Source: Cercospora beticola (taxonomy: Eukaryota; Ascomycota; Dothideomycetes; Mycosphaerellales; Mycosphaerellaceae). From it: a DNA stretch of 64,000 nucleotides. Location: the NCBI RefSeq assembly GCF_033473495.1, contig NC_088936.1, forward strand, positions 558,001 to 622,000. Reading direction: 5' to 3'. The position numbers were made by a program, and so were the translations under genes. Of this stretch, positions 11,291 to 23,309 are shown in pieces. The first letter of the stretch is position 1; the number at the start of each line of letters is the position of its first letter. The notes below the pieces were generated by a model. The model saw nothing but the letters and a program-made list of their open reading frames with translations, ran no database searches and was not told where the DNA came from.

Positions 11291-11899
11291 TTGGGGGAGA
11301 AGAAAGGGCAGTACTTATGCTTGCAAACGAGCACAGAATCAACGCGTACCGAACTTCCTTGGGGGGCTGGGAAATCTGACATTTTCCATGTTCGCCGTGG
11401 TAGAGTGCAAAGCCAAAGGTTAGGAGGGCAACGCGGTATAGACGTCCAGCCGAAGCGACACATCGAAACGCCGCTCGAATTCCATCCCCAAAAGCCGACG
11501 GCCGAACAAGTCGCATCGAGGATTCTCGCTCCAGCATTCTCCTGGACTCCAAAGGCTTCGAAATGGTAAAGATATGAGTTGCAAAAGAGTCGAGGAACAA
11601 GGTGGGCGAGGACGTGATATATATATCGTTTGCCAGCTTTCACCCGAACCGCGGAAGCGAACTTGGTGGTCATATCAGCGGGCTTCTGAGTGGCTGCAGC
11701 AAGTCAAGCAGGTCACGCAGGACTTCACAAAGTCCCTTCTCCCAACCTCCTCCGCAACTGCCGCAGAGAACCGCAGAGAAACAGCACACGTCGTACGATG
11801 TTTGCTTTGGCTTGACCAAATTTCTGGCGCGCAAACCGAACTTCGATCCGAAGGAGGTTGGAGGATCACTCGCTGCAGAAGCTGCTGGAAGCAAAGGAC

Positions 11900-12000
11900 T
11901 GATCCTCCATTCTCATTGGCAGTACGATCAGTGATACGTCTCTGCAGTGCTCGCAGTGATCCTCCATTCTTATTGGCAGCACGACTGGTGATACGTGGTG
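11900..12000 (+). repeat. 57-bp direct repeat
   Basis: GATCCTCCATTCTCATTGGCAG at about 11901 recurs as GATCCTCCATTCTTATTGGCAG at about 11958, each followed by a matching GTGATACGT block. Confidence 0.7.
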
Positions 12001-13199
12001 CGTAGCATCCTGCAGCATTCGAGCGATGACATCTGCAATCGAGATGCAGCATAGGCATATGTGCAAAGATGACGCTGCTCGCTGCACGATCGAGACGTCA
12101 GTCTCTTGCAGTGGTCGTCTCAGCAGGGCAGTCGCTCGATGCGTAGTCAATTGGTGTGTTTCGAAGTTGCTGCGTCCTCCAAACACAGCTGCTCACGGTC
12201 GCAAAGTCTCGACGTCCGCACACGCTCGCTCAACCCCGACTGGACACGTCAGGGCAATGTTCACGTAGCACAGATAGCACAACTATCGTAGCATCTTAGA
12301 TAATATATCATCAATCTCGTCAAAGTACGCTGCTTGTTTGGCCGTGAAGTTCTGCACCATCACACTCGCAGTCTCACGGTCGCATGAATGCATAACGCCA
12401 AGTCTACGGTCGCAAGTCTTCCATGTGTGCACAGTCGACCACTTACCACCATGTAACGTGCGCTCTCGTGCCTCTACTATCAGAGTAATATGTGTGCTGC
12501 AGTTGACACCCATAGCACATGTATGTAGCGATGCATTTAACTCCTATCTCGTATACTACCCATCCTGCGTACACAACCATGCCCCCGAAGACCTCGAGCC
12601 GTACGATGTCCACGCCACTGGTCACGTCGCATAATACTCGCGCGCTCCTTCATCTTCATGCTGACTTCGCTGTCTTGCTGCCCTCTGTGACGCTCCTGGG
12701 GTGCTGGCTCCAGTCATTGTCCGCACCACTGTAGGGCCGCCTCCTTGCCACCCCTTTCCCTTCGAAAGCCATCGCGCGCTCAGAGGCAGACGCTTGCTTG
12801 TCGTCTGCTCTGCAGCACAAAGATGCGCTTTCGATCGACCGCAGCAATCACGTACCGAGGCGGTGACAGCGTTCTGCGCGAGGACTGAGTATTGGCTGCG
12901 ATGTGCGAAAGGGACATGCGACGGCTGTGCGATGGCGGACACGCGATACAGGAAGCAAAGATGCGCGGCGTCCGTATCGTGTGCGCACTCGCGAGATGAC
13001 CAGCTGGCACGGTTGCGGTCGACGTAGGCAGCTCTCGCTGCTGTATCGTCGGGAGTCTTTGAGGCGGCCATCTGTTGGCATTGTTGCATCGAATCTGGCG
13101 GGAGATGTAGCCTTTGCAGGTATACGGGTAGGGAAGAGTGTTGATAATAATATTCTTGTGGTCTCGTATTCTTTCGTGGCGGAAGGTCTTAAGGTAGTT

Positions 13200-14150
13200 G
13201 CTGCATAGGCAGTGTCACTTTCCAAATCTCAAGCATTTTGGAGATGGCAGGAATCAAGCAGATTCACCACACCAAATGCAAGACAGCAGCTACGGCTCCG
13301 AGGCTTTTCAGACTTCCTTTTGTTACCATTCTCAATCGGATTGGAGGTTATCAAGATCCCAAACCTCGTTGTCGCAGCATGGTGATCGCCTCACGACTTT
13401 GTGCTCATGTAACCCTAAGGGTTGTAGATGGACATTGGCCTGACTCGTGTACCGACCCTTCAGCCGCTTATTCGGACGGCCACCAAGATGCGATCAATCA
13501 TCAAAGAGTGCGCCAAAAGAGTCATCAAATCATCGACATATGTTGCTTTCTTGTGTTTGCGACCAGGATTTGGACAGCATGAAGTCGGAATATGCTCGTC
13601 GACGGGTAAGGCATCCTTGCATGAGCGCCGTGAGACATCTCTCTCCGCTCAGTGGCGGAAGCGGTGGCCTGTCTCAGGCAAACTCACCTCACTGCAGCAC
13701 TCGATGCGACGGCACATCCGGATTACACCTTTCGGAAGATTGGAAAGACGAGACACGGCCAAGATGGACGATGTCTGTTAGTCCATCGGACTCGACGCCG
13801 CACAGCGTGAGGACTTCCGCAGATGACCGCAACCACTCCAATCGAGCCTAGTGCCCATTCGTCAACTTCACATCCTCCTGCACGAACCCTGTCCTCTCCC
13901 CACATTCGACCCCTCCGCATCTGACGGGCGACAAAGAGGGGAGCCATGTCCCGGTATGCCAGGATACCAGGTCCACACGAATGGAAACAGCTCGAAGAGC
14001 GGCGAGCTGCTTCGTCGTACCCCTCATCTTGGTTGTCGCGAGCGGATGTTGTAGGATCAGATGAATACCAGGTAGTATTCTTCCTCACCTCACATTTCTC
14101 ACCTGCTTTCCTCTCTCTACATTTCTCTCAGCATCTGCATTGTATACTAT
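13200..14150. other. Intergenic, nothing recognised
   Basis: Several frames of 100-135 codons are open on both strands, but none shows a motif, signal peptide or plausible intron pattern. The right end is the promoter of the next plus-strand gene, with a pyrimidine-rich stretch at about 14085-14130. Confidence 0.4.
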
Positions 14151-14179
14151 CCATAGACCTCTAGAGCGCAGCTTTCACC

Positions 14180-15678
14180 ATGGCTACCGAAGTCCAACAA
14201 CAACCTCAGAGCCTCCCGGATCCTCAATCCGCGCCTGCCCAGCAACAGCAACCTGTCGACCCATCCGCTGCCCAAGGCGCCCAAATCCCTCTCACAGACT
14301 TCAATATCCCCTCCTTCCCACCCGAAGCCCGCGGCCTCCAAGCTCTTACGCTCACCAGCGACCTCAAAGTCGACGAATACCAAGAAATCCTCCAACGACC
14401 ATGGACCATCCCCACCACAATCCCCACGTCGATCGAATCCCTCACCCTCGAACTCTTCAGCATGGGCTACCCCAAAGGCTTCCTCTCCACCCTCGCCGAC
14501 CGCCTCCCCAACCTCAAAAGCCTCGTAATCTACTCCCAACTCTTCGCCGGAATCACCCCGGAAACCCAACAAGACGCCATAGAATTCTTCAAAAAGTCAC
14601 GAAACCTACGAGCTCTCCACCTCCTCGACGTCTTCGCCAAACCACACTTCTTCGAACGAGCGGCGAAATGGCTGAAGTATAACGATGGCTCGGAAGATGA
14701 GAGTCATGCCAGGAGGGGGTTGATGTTTTTGGAAGTGAATTATACTTTTCGTCATGAAGATGAGGATTTTATGGGGAAGATTCAGGCGACGGAGTTGCCT
14801 TTGCTTATTGGGCCCGGGTTGATTTCTTGTTCGTTCAATCTTGCGGAGCCAGAACATGTTAGTAAGGAGGAGGATGAGCAGGATCCGACTGTCATTGCGG
14901 GGGCGGCGGATAAGGAGGGGATTATGGCTTTTAATAAGACTTTGGCGAATGAGTTGATTGAGGCACTCACGGAAGGGGAGCAGGTGCCGAGGGTGAGATA
15001 CACGCGTTCTGAGACAGTTATGCTACGTGACTTTGTGAAGCTGACATGAAAATTGTAGGGACTTCGTGCATTGAACACCACACTGTATACCTTGACGCCA
15101 GAGCAGATTCGCAAGGTGCTAGACAAGCAAAAGGGTCTCATGGTGATGAGTCTAACAGCAGAAATCGAGCCCGGCGAGGAAACGAAGAAAGACTTGCTGA
15201 ATGCGATGGAGCTGTGCAAAGATCTGGAGCAGGTGGAAATCGTGGCCAACCCCAGTCTGAGGTTCTTCATGGGTGAGTGCATTTCATCACAACTTTCGTG
15301 CGCTGCATGCTGCGTATCTACGTGCAGTCTACAGATTGACTGTCAATCGGAAACCCGCACTCTCCGCTTGCCAATACCGAACGTCGAACATACTTCTAAC
15401 ACACTCGCAGAGGTCCAAAATCCTCGCAAACAGACGCTCGCAAAGACATTCCCCGACGTCTTCGACATGAATCGGCTCTCCGAGAAGTTGCCGAAGTTGT
15501 CGAGCTTCAAGGCAAATGTCCTTCGCACGAAGACACTTGGCGAAATCGAGTGGGAGAAAATCGAGTCGAAATGGAAGGGTGGTGTAAAGGTGAGTTGCCA
15601 TCCATGCAATGTCGCACGCATGCTAACAGCAACCAGGAAGGCAAAGGCTTGCCAGCGGGAATGGTGCCAGCGCCGTAA
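14180..15678 (+). CDS. Conserved-looking unknown protein, 415 aa
   Basis: Four exons: 14180-14992, 15059-15272, 15411-15589 and 15637-15678. Introns start GTGAGA, GTGAGT and GTGAGT and end TGTAG, TCGCAG and ACCAG; all junctions keep the frame. The N-terminus is Gln/Pro-rich (about residues 1-40). The rest is a mixed helical region with recurring Leu-rich stretches (for example LPNLKSLVIYSQLF and NLRALHLLDVF) that resemble an irregular leucine-rich-repeat or F-box-associated fold, ending in a basic KWKGGVKEGKGLPAG tail. No catalytic motif is seen. The ATG follows a pyrimidine-rich leader and has a good context (CACCATGG). I do not recognise a named family. Confidence 0.8.
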
Positions 15679-15691
15679 AGTATTTAGACAG

Positions 15692-16772
15692 CTAGTCAAT
15701 GTCTGACCAATCATATCCCTCATCTATGTCGTCCTGAACACCACGTGAGTTCGCCTGATCAAGGACGGAGGGATCGTCAGTAGCCGCTTTTCTAGCCTTC
15801 TCCGCCGCTTCAATCTTTTCAAAAAGCCTCTTCAACTGTTCAACGCTGCACTCATCGAGGGCATCTTTGAGCTGGCCAAGTTTCGCTTGCAGATTTGTCT
15901 CCTCTGAAACCGACAAGAAGCCCACTACTTCCGACTCTTCCACTGACTCACGAAGCCGTCGTAGCTCGCACAATCGCTCCGATCTGTCGCCGGTCCTTGG
16001 ACATTCACCACAATCACACTCAAACTCCTGCACAGTGAGAGATTCGAGTAGCTCAATATGCTGGGATGATTCCTCCAGAAGTAATCGCATTTGTCGCAGA
16101 GTATTGTATGCCGGCTTGGAGCTCCTCATGTCATCAATCAGCCGGATCCGATATTTATCTGGGATACTGCCGCGAAATTGAACGTCGTGAATGCCGCGCA
16201 ATCGTCGAAGCGGATACAAGATGGTAGCGTAGTCGGATTCTTCGACTTGCTCATCAATATCCACAACGATCGTGAGATGCTTCACCGAGTGGTTGTCCAT
16301 CAGGAAGGAGGCGAGTTTGATCAAGAATGTGTTGAGCAGAAAATGCGTGTCAGAAACAGTACTCTCCCTGTAATACAAATGAACTTCGAGTCGACGCACG
16401 CGGAGCAAGTGCGACGGGTAGGTGTCAAATTCACGAGTCTGCAAGAGCTCTCGCCCCAACAATGAGGAAGACTGTACACTCATGCCTTGGACCGCGAATC
16501 TGCACCTCGCCACATTCTCTCCGTAGAAGATATCAGAAGCTTCCTGCCGGACGAGCTTCATCGGCTTCGTCGATGGTCTCGGCAGATGCGGCCTTCTGAG
16601 TTCCACTTGCTTCTTGACCCGAAGCGGATTGCAGGAGGGCGCTGCCTGGATCGAGCACTCCCTGATCTCCGCCCGCTTGTGATAAGACGTTCGCCATCAT
16701 CCCGCCCGTATTGCCTGTGACTTGTGCCGCGGGTGCAGCCACTGAGTCGATGGGATTGCCAACTTCTGCCAT
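15692..16772 (-). pseudogene. Fungal unknown protein (EASDIFYGEN type) with a frame switch
   Basis: The 3' part (about 16630-15692) encodes roughly 300 aa beginning around RQEASDIFYGENVARCRF, a segment typical of large fungal families of unknown, F-box-like proteins, followed by a helical region, a Cys cluster (CDCGECPRTG) and an acidic C-terminus (DDIDEGYDWSDID). The natural start, ATG 16772 in a good context (CGCCATGG), opens an Ala/Gly-rich frame of 79 codons that stops at 16533, in a different frame from the downstream part. The two frames overlap. Possible donors between them (GTCTTA, GTGCTC, GTGGAA) are all weak, so either an unusual intron or a 1-nt frameshift separates them. Called a probable disrupted gene; a sequencing error is an equally simple explanation. 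Confidence 0.45.
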
Positions 16773-17152
16773 GGCGTGGTGCGAGTTGCTCCGGGGAGAG
16801 GTCAGCGCATGGAAGTCGTCTTTGCCTCAGTAGTGCTTCCGAAGTCTCGTCGGGACTCACGTCCGCGAGCCTGCTGAAGTGGTTCAGACGAAAGAGCGCA
16901 CAGGCACCAGAACGCGCTAGTGAAATCCGCGCGAACGAGACGCGCCAAGTGAAGCAGGAGCGTTGTGAAGTGGAACTCGCGTGACGCATCTGCTCAAGGA
17001 AGGAACAAGAATCACGCTTTCAATATTCGCCTCTATCTGTAGCAACTCCATGCCTTTCGTCGCTGCGATGCATTTCCGCTTTCTCTATCCTCCCGAAGTC
17101 ATCATCATTGCATACTCCAAACAGATCCGCGTCGAATCGCAACTTTCGCCTT

Positions 17153-18974
17153 CTAAGCGGAGCCGTTGCTCGTCGCCTTGCCCGCCTCGATCACGCCGCG
17201 AACACCTCCTTTCCCGCCCTTCTCCTTCGCCACGATGGTCAGTGTCAGGTCCGCCGCGATGTTGATCTGCACCTCGACTTGGCCCTTGGCTTTCACGCCC
17301 TTGATGGCGAACTCGGCAAGGGGCTTGCCAGTCTTGTAGACCTTCTCGCGGATCTCCTCGGGCTCGTCATCGGAATCGTCCTCGTCGCTGTCATCCTCAT
17401 CGTCATCCTTCTTGCCGTTCGTGGCTGGCTTCTCTTCTTGCGTGACCTTGATTTCTGACACGCCCTCTGCGAGCTTGACGAGCACATCACCACCTTGTGG
17501 GACGGGAATGAGTGCAGTTCTCCGTGCAGGAGCAGGAGTGTCTGCGGGAACAATGACGGAGAACTGATCGTCACCGGACACAATACCGATGGCGTTCTGA
17601 AGGTGGGGCGTCACCGTCACAACGGCTTCTGTGTTCTCCTTGACGTCGGCGGGCTCAAACTCTGAGATGAGCGATGCCTGGATGGCAGCTCCACGTGCGG
17701 TGAGCTCAGATGGGTTAACTGCAGATGGTGTGGTGCTTGGTGCAACCACGACAGTAGTCTCTGGGAAAGCGCTCTGCAGGTTTGAGGCGATCTTTGGGAT
17801 ATGTGAGGTACCGCCAGAGAGGAGGATCTGGTCCACGTCCAGGATATCGAGGTCGGCCTTCTGGACTGCACCTTGAATAAGACGGGTGAATGAGGCGAAG
17901 ATCTTGTTTGCGAGCAGTTCAAATCGTGTACGGTTGACTGTGAGTGTGAAGTCGATGCCGTCGATCAAGCTCTCAATGGAGAAGTTGGCGGACTGTCCAA
18001 TACTGAGTGCCTTCTTCACGGCTTCAGCTTCCAGTGTGAGCTTTGACAAGCTGCGCTCGTTTGTCCTGGGGTCCTTGGCATTCTTGTTCTTCTTCAAGAA
18101 CTCCTTTGCAGCGTACTCAATCAACACCTTGTCCAAGCTGGCACCTCCAAATTCGTAGTCGTGCGCAGTCGCGAGAGTGGTGTATATGCCATTTCGGCTG
18201 GCAAGAACAGCAATGTCTGATCGGGTGCCTCCAAGATCTGCAACAACGACAACCTTGTCTTGTTGTGCTGGGTTTGACTCGCCTGCAGACTGGATCTTGG
18301 CGTCGTATGCCAGAAGAGCAGCAACAGGTTCTGGGATGTACTGCAGCACCTCGATACCAGCATTCTTCGCAGCCACCGTCAAAGCCTCCTTCTGAGCATC
18401 GGTGAAGTCTGAAGGAACAGTGATGACAGCAGCGTTGATCTGCTTGCCCAAGTAGTCTCCAGCAGCCTGTGCTAACCGCCTGATGTGTCTTGTTGCAACT
18501 TCGCTGACACTCAATGTGCTCTTTTCACCTTCCTCGCCCTCTGCGACTTCCTTCTCTTGCACCTGGAATGCTGCTGTCTTTCCGCCGTCGTGCTCGATCG
18601 GGTGTGCGCTGGAGTGGTTCGCTGATGGGTCGATCTCCTTGAAGGACTTTCCGAGGAAATCTCTGAAAAAGGCAATGGTGTTGCGTGGGTTTCGGACAAT
18701 CTGGGCCTTTGCCTGTGCACCGTGGAACTCTTCGCCGGCAACGTATGAGAGAACAGTAGGAATTTGACGATCTCCATCAGGATCGGCTGTAGTAGAGAGT
18801 CAGTACGGCATGTCATGCAGCAGGTGGGAAATGTCTCAGCATACCAATCACCTCAGCCTTTCCATCTGCAGCGTTTGTGTAGGCGATGCTGGAGTACGAG
18901 TTGCCAAAGGAGATACCGATGACATTGCGGGAGTTCTCCTGCTCAGTGGCAGATGCTCCGTTGTCTGCGCTCAT
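17153..18974 (-). CDS. SSZ1: Ribosome-associated Hsp70-like protein Ssz1
   Basis: Two exons: 18974-18845 and 18786-17153, with intron 18844-18787 (GTATGC...CTACAG). Product 587 aa. Ssz1 is the atypical Hsp70 of the ribosome-associated complex with zuotin, helping nascent chains with Ssb at the tunnel exit. The nucleotide-binding fold is visible: NVIGISFGNSYSSIAY near the N-terminus (phosphate 1), VVVVADLGGTRSDIAVL (phosphate 2) and LLSGGTSHIPKI (adenosine). The C-terminal domain is short, as in Ssz1 rather than canonical Hsp70, and an acidic low-complexity segment (DDDEDDSDEDDSDDEPEE) precedes the last 70 residues. Yeast Ssz1 is about 540 aa, so this one is slightly longer because of that insert. 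It lies head to head with RRP40, 209 bp apart. Confidence 0.92.
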
Positions 18975-19183
18975 TTTGACGGGTGTGCAACGAGTGTTTG
19001 AGATGTCAAAAAGAAGCGATCTGCTCTCCTCCCGCAAGTTGTCGCAACAAATCCAAAAAAACGTACAGACCCTGGTCGGAAACTTCGGCTCGGTGTCCCG
19101 AAGCCCTAACCAGCCTATCAACATGAGCTATCAAGAACAATCTTGAGCAGAAGACATCACCATCTGTTTGCAAGGACATAGCA
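18975..19183. promoter_or_regulatory. Bidirectional promoter region SSZ1 / RRP40
   Basis: Only 209 bp separate the two divergent start codons. Both genes serve translation or RNA processing, which fits a shared promoter (inference). No TATA box is evident; short AT-rich runs such as CAAATCCAAAAAAACG occur near 19050. Confidence 0.5.
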
Positions 19184-19909
19184 ATGACCTCGACAATTCT
19201 CCTTCCAGGAGACCCCATACCCTCCGAACTCCTTCCAAAATCAAAGAAAGGCACCCTCACCCTCGGCCCTCACCTCCGACACCTCCCACCTTCAACCCTC
19301 CTCTCCACCAGCGCCGGCACCCTCCAAGTCGACCACAAAAAATCCGCCCTCTGGCTCGAACACTCCAATGGCCGCTATCTCCCCGCCGTGAACGATCTCG
19401 TCATCGCTCAAATCCACCACAGCAGTACAGATACCTACCACTGCTCTCTGACACCCCACACACCTTACGCCTTACTCGGCCAACTCTCCTTCGAAGGCGC
19501 GAGTAAAAAAACCCGACCACAATTGAAGAGTGGTGATTTAGTCTATGCGCGTGTATCGAAAGTGAATAAATGGGATGATACGGAGATCGAATGCGTGAAT
19601 TCGAATACTGGAAAGGGAGAGGGGATGGGGCCTTTGACTGGAGGGATGGTGTTTGATGTTAGTGCGGGGTTTGCCAGGAGGTTGATGTTGGGTGGGAAAA
19701 AGGGTGGAGTTGTGGTGCTGGATGTTGTGGGAGAGAAGCTGAAATTCGAGGTTGCGGTGGGGAGGAATGGGAGAGTTTGGGTGGATAGTGGGAGTGTGAG
19801 GGAGACGGTTGCGATTGGAAGGTTGCTTGTTAGGGCTGATGGGGAGGGGTGGGAGGAGGAGAGGCAGAGGGTGGAGGTCAAGAAGGCGTTGAGGGAGGTT
19901 GTGGGTTGA
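19184..19909 (+). CDS. RRP40: Exosome complex subunit Rrp40
   Basis: Single exon, 241 aa, the same length as yeast Rrp40 (240). Rrp40 is one of three S1/KH cap subunits of the RNA exosome, binding and threading RNA to the catalytic subunits in nucleus and cytoplasm. The order seen is an N-terminal strand-rich domain (TILLPGDPIP), an S1 domain at about 60-130 (VNDLVIAQIHHSS... LKSGDLVYARV) and a KH-like domain with the family GRNGRVWVDS motif near residue 200. Codon choice changes within the gene: C-ending codons dominate in the first third and G-ending codons later, also seen in other genes here. Start ATG follows CAGCAATG; no upstream in-frame ATG competes. Confidence 0.92.
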   Translation: MTSTILLPGDPIPSELLPKSKKGTLTLGPHLRHLPPSTLLSTSAGTLQVDHKKSALWLEHSNGRYLPAVNDLVIAQIHHSSTDTYHCSLTPHTPYALLGQLSFEGASKKTRPQLKSGDLVYARVSKVNKWDDTEIECVNSNTGKGEGMGPLTGGMVFDVSAGFARRLMLGGKKGGVVVLDVVGEKLKFEVAVGRNGRVWVDSGSVRETVAIGRLLVRADGEGWEEERQRVEVKKALREVVG

Positions 19910-20036
19910 GAGGGGAAAGTCTTTTTGCAAATGTCTACATGTGCTGGCTACAGGACGCAAAGGTGTGGCTACTGCAGGCGATAGAAGCGCCATCGAGGCC
20001 GAAGGACGCAAGGCTTTGCCCATATGCTGGAGTCTC

Positions 20037-21651
20037 TCATGGAAGAAGAACTGGACGCTCACCGTTGGGCGGCGTCCTTGTGCAGCAAGCTGCCGGAAGT
20101 CCATCGACCATCTTCCTCATCTCCAGCACAAGCTCTTCAAGACCCTCGGAGGCCTTGCGATCACTTCGCAACCAGTTTTGGATTGCCACCACCAGAATCT
20201 CAGGAGTCGTCTGAACCATGCATCTGCCACAATCGCTCCATCCTGGCATGATGCACGCAGCTTCGCGATGTACCTCAACAATGGGACCAGCGCGAGCGCT
20301 TTGGCGTACGCCGCCTGCCTCGCCATCATCGACTGTGCTGTCGCGCTTTGTGCTGACCTGCACATTCACGATGAAGTCCCGCTTGCCCTCCACTGTGCCA
20401 GGGACAGTTCCCCGACCGCCAAATCCAGCTAAAGGATCGCGATAACTGAAGCACCAATTCCTCACCATACCGAACCACTTCCCACCCTCATTGTGCTTGG
20501 TACTCAAGACCTCAGCCCACTTCTGCACCGCAACAAGTCCCGTCAATGGTTCTCTGGCTGGCGCGGAGCCTGTCTTCTTGACCACAGCTGGCGCGTTGGA
20601 TGGAGCAATATCCACCGCGAATGTGTTCTCGCCATAGTAGATCGGAAGAACAGCTCTTCGAATTTCTTTGCACACCATCGAGATGTCAGGCTGCTCTCGG
20701 CCTGCTTTGGTTGCTGGCCAGATACAAAGCTTTGTCTCGACCACGAGGAGCTTGTAGATGCGGATTTTGACAGTTTCGGGCTTTAGGAATGGGAAGATGG
20801 TTTTCTTCTTGTCTTCGCCTCTTTGAGAGGACTTCTCGTTTTGCCCGAGTGTCTCGCTCTCAGCATTTTCCGGGGCTTCAGCTTCCTGTTGCCGCTGCCG
20901 CCGGCTCCGCTGAACTTTCATCGAGACGAAGCGCGAGGTGAAAGGTATGTATGTCAGTTCTCCTGTTTTGCTGACCTGTAATAATGTAAGTCTCAACTCA
21001 GTCGATCAGATCCCAGAAGTATCATGATATGCAAGAAAGACATACCTCATATCCCGCCACCCGACTCTGCATCTCCAAGACTTGAATCAAACCGGGAGTC
21101 TTCGGTGTCTTTGCCTTGCGTTTCTTCTTTTCTTTATCCGCAGCAACTCTCTTCTCTTCTTGTTCAACGATCCCATCCTTGCTTTGACCCTCAGCCTCAT
21201 CGCCGCCTTTGCCATCGTTCTCGGCATCTTTGCTTTTCACTTCTTCCGATATCTGCTTCTTCGTCTCCTTCCTCGCCTTCCTCTCCGCTTTCCTCTCAGC
21301 CGCTCTCCTCGCCTCCCTCGTCTCTGCAGCTCGCAGATTCTCTTCCGCGTGCTGGGTCATCTCGCCTGGCGGCGGAAGAGAGGTGCGTTTGGTGAGAGGG
21401 GCGAATTGGCCTGGGTACGCGCCTGTGGGTCGAAGGTTCCCAGAGGGAAGTGCGGGACGTGGTGTGTGGACGTTGGACTTCTGGCGTGTGGTGTTGTTGG
21501 AGGCGTCGACAAGTTTGTGGTTACGGGAGGTGACAGGATCACTGTCAGAGGCGACAGGATCATTGCGGGAGGCGACTTTCTTGTTGTTACGGGAGGTGGC
21601 AGGTCTCTCGAATGGGAAAGGATTGTATGTGTGACGTGGTATGGGTGCCAT
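20037..21651 (-). CDS. Unknown fungal protein, RIYxLL/IYYGEN type, 514 aa
   Basis: Two exons: 21651-21046 and 20975-20037, joined in phase 0 by intron 21045-20976 (GTATGT...ATTACAG). The first half is disordered and highly charged (Lys/Glu/Ala-rich coiled-coil-like stretch around RAAERKAERKARKETKK). The second half contains KIRIYKLLVVE and RRAVLPIYYGENTFAVD, hallmarks of very large families of fungal proteins of unknown function related to F-box-like proteins. No catalytic residues can be assigned. The start is the first ATG, close to the 5' end of the open frame. Related in style, but not in detail, to the genes at 15.7-16.8 kb and 40.5-41.6 kb. Confidence 0.78.
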
Positions 21652-21907
21652 GGTTCATGAGGGAGTGTGGACGATCGGAGGTAGTGGTGTGTTCATAGAC
21701 GCGGTCGTGGTCGAGTACCAAGGTTATGCCTTCAGAAAGAAGTGAAGTGAATGCTCACTTCAGTGGTTTTCTGCCCATGAACAAAACGACTATGCCCAGT
21801 CAGGCATTTGACATCTGTTGTGCGCATGTGAAAGATCAAGTCGAAAATAGCATACTGAGACTCACGTTCTGTAATTCCGTTCGCGTATCTCAGCTCAAAG
21901 GCGGACA

Positions 21908-23309
21908 CTACCTCGCTATGGCAATCGATTCTCTCTCCAACTCATTCAAAGACTCTGCCGTCCCACGCTCCCTCCCCACATGAAACTGTGTCTGCTTTTT
22001 AATAATCATCTTCGTCGACTCATCACTCGCGATACTCCTCGCATCAAACCCCCCTCTCACTTGCGTATCATTACTCCCCTTATCCGGCCGAAAACTCTCA
22101 TCTTCAATAGGAGAAGACCCAGCAATCGTATCGCGATTCGCAGACTTCGTCAGCTTCTCTTTCATAGCCGATGCTCGTTTCCCTCGGTCTTTGGAAGTGA
22201 TAGCAGACATTGCGAAGCTGCTGCCTTTAGATTCTCCGGGGTCTTTGCGGCTTGCGCCGCCGATATGGGAGCCACCCATGACTGTTTCGCGGCCCATGGC
22301 GCCGTAGTTGGTGATGAAACCTGCTAGGAAGGGGCGAAGGCACGGAATTGTGGCTGCCATTATGCCGTAGAAGATTTCGAGTTGGGTGAGAACTATGGTT
22401 ATTGTGCCTTGGAGGGTGGGGTCGTCGGTGTCTTCAAGATCTCGGAGATAGACCAGACGAAGGATTATGACTGCGATTAGACTGTTCGAGTTGTTAGCTC
22501 AATTTCGTTCGATTCTGCCTGTGGCATTCGAGATATATCCGGAGAATGCTCCTGGGTAAGTTTAGACTCACGGCAATCGAGTTCCAAACGCAAATACCAC
22601 GCGGCTCTTATTCTTGAGTGAAGTCTGCAGATTCCAGACCAGCAGCAGGCTGATTCCGAACAAAATGAGCTCTGTGACGATGTCGAATACTGCCACCGCT
22701 GTTGCTCGTGCGAACAAGCTGGAGCACTGTTGGCCGTAGACTCTCCATGGTGCAGACAGATCGCACTTGAGGGCTACCAGAAATGCGGAGACAATGCCGA
22801 AGACCAGGCAGGATGCGAGTAGGCCTCGTGCCACAGCTTTGTGGAATCGGTCTGCTGAGATTCGCGCAAAGAGCAGCACGACTGACGCCTTGCTGGCGTA
22901 GATGGTGAAGACATAAAGGATGACTGCAGCGAGACCGAGCTCCTCGTTATCAGCCGCGTCCTTGTTTTTCCACAGGAGATGTCGTCTTCAAGCTCACCTT
23001 CTGCACCCGATCGATTGCAGCATCGCTGAGAAGTCGAATCGCAGTACCAAACCCGCTGTGAACTTGCGCAAACACAACTCCAGCTTGAACTATTGAGAGC
23101 ACGGTTGCTCCCGCCAGAGTAATATCATCGTATCGGAAAGGTGGGCTGACCTTCAGCCTGATCCAAGTTCGAATAGCGAATGCGATGAGTACCACGACAA
23201 GTCCAAATCCATTCGTGATGTATATCCAAGAACCACGGTGGTCCGCGTCGAGTAATGCCGCTGCAGGCTTGTAGCCATCAGGTAACGGAGTTGGTGAAGG
23301 CGTCGACAT
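21908..23309 (-). CDS. Rhodopsin-like fungal seven-helix membrane protein
   Basis: Three exons: 23309-22998, 22942-22572 and 22481-21908, with introns 22997-22943 (GTGAGC...ACGAG), 22571-22482 (GTGAGT...GAACAG). Product 418 aa. The N-terminus is outside, followed by hydrophobic segments including WIYITNGFGLVVVLIAFAI, TLAGATVLSIVQAGVVFA, AAVILYVFTIYASKASVVLLF, GLLASCLVFGIVSAFLVAL, AVAVFDIVTELILFGISLLLV, a further helix containing LIAVIILRLVY, and a last one around TIVLTQLEIFYGIM. This is the layout of the fungal rhodopsin-like integral membrane family (Pfam-type Rhodopsin_fungal), of mostly unknown ligand. The C-terminal tail of about 130 residues is Ser/Lys-rich and cytosolic. No CFEM domain, unlike the receptor at 49.7 kb. 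Confidence 0.8.

Larger units (their letters stand above)
6300..13200. repeat. Degenerate repeat-rich, gene-poor block
   Basis: Many ORFs on both strands but none with a recognisable domain, and the sequence contains several repeat families described separately: a dispersed TTTGTTTTGATT-containing repeat (7.4-11.3 kb), a 214-bp tandem duplication (9.64-10.09 kb), a GGA-rich tract (10.3-10.45 kb) and a 57-bp direct repeat (11.9-12.0 kb). No transposase, reverse transcriptase or integrase was seen. The block looks like old, diverged repetitive DNA. Confidence 0.55.

Noticed and set aside
15046..15706. Open frames over introns of the 14.2-15.7 kb gene
   Set aside because: They run through introns with good donors and acceptors, and only the spliced product keeps a consistent composition.
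17631..18405. Long plus frames within the Ssz1 gene
   Set aside because: Antisense shadows of a conserved Hsp70-like gene.
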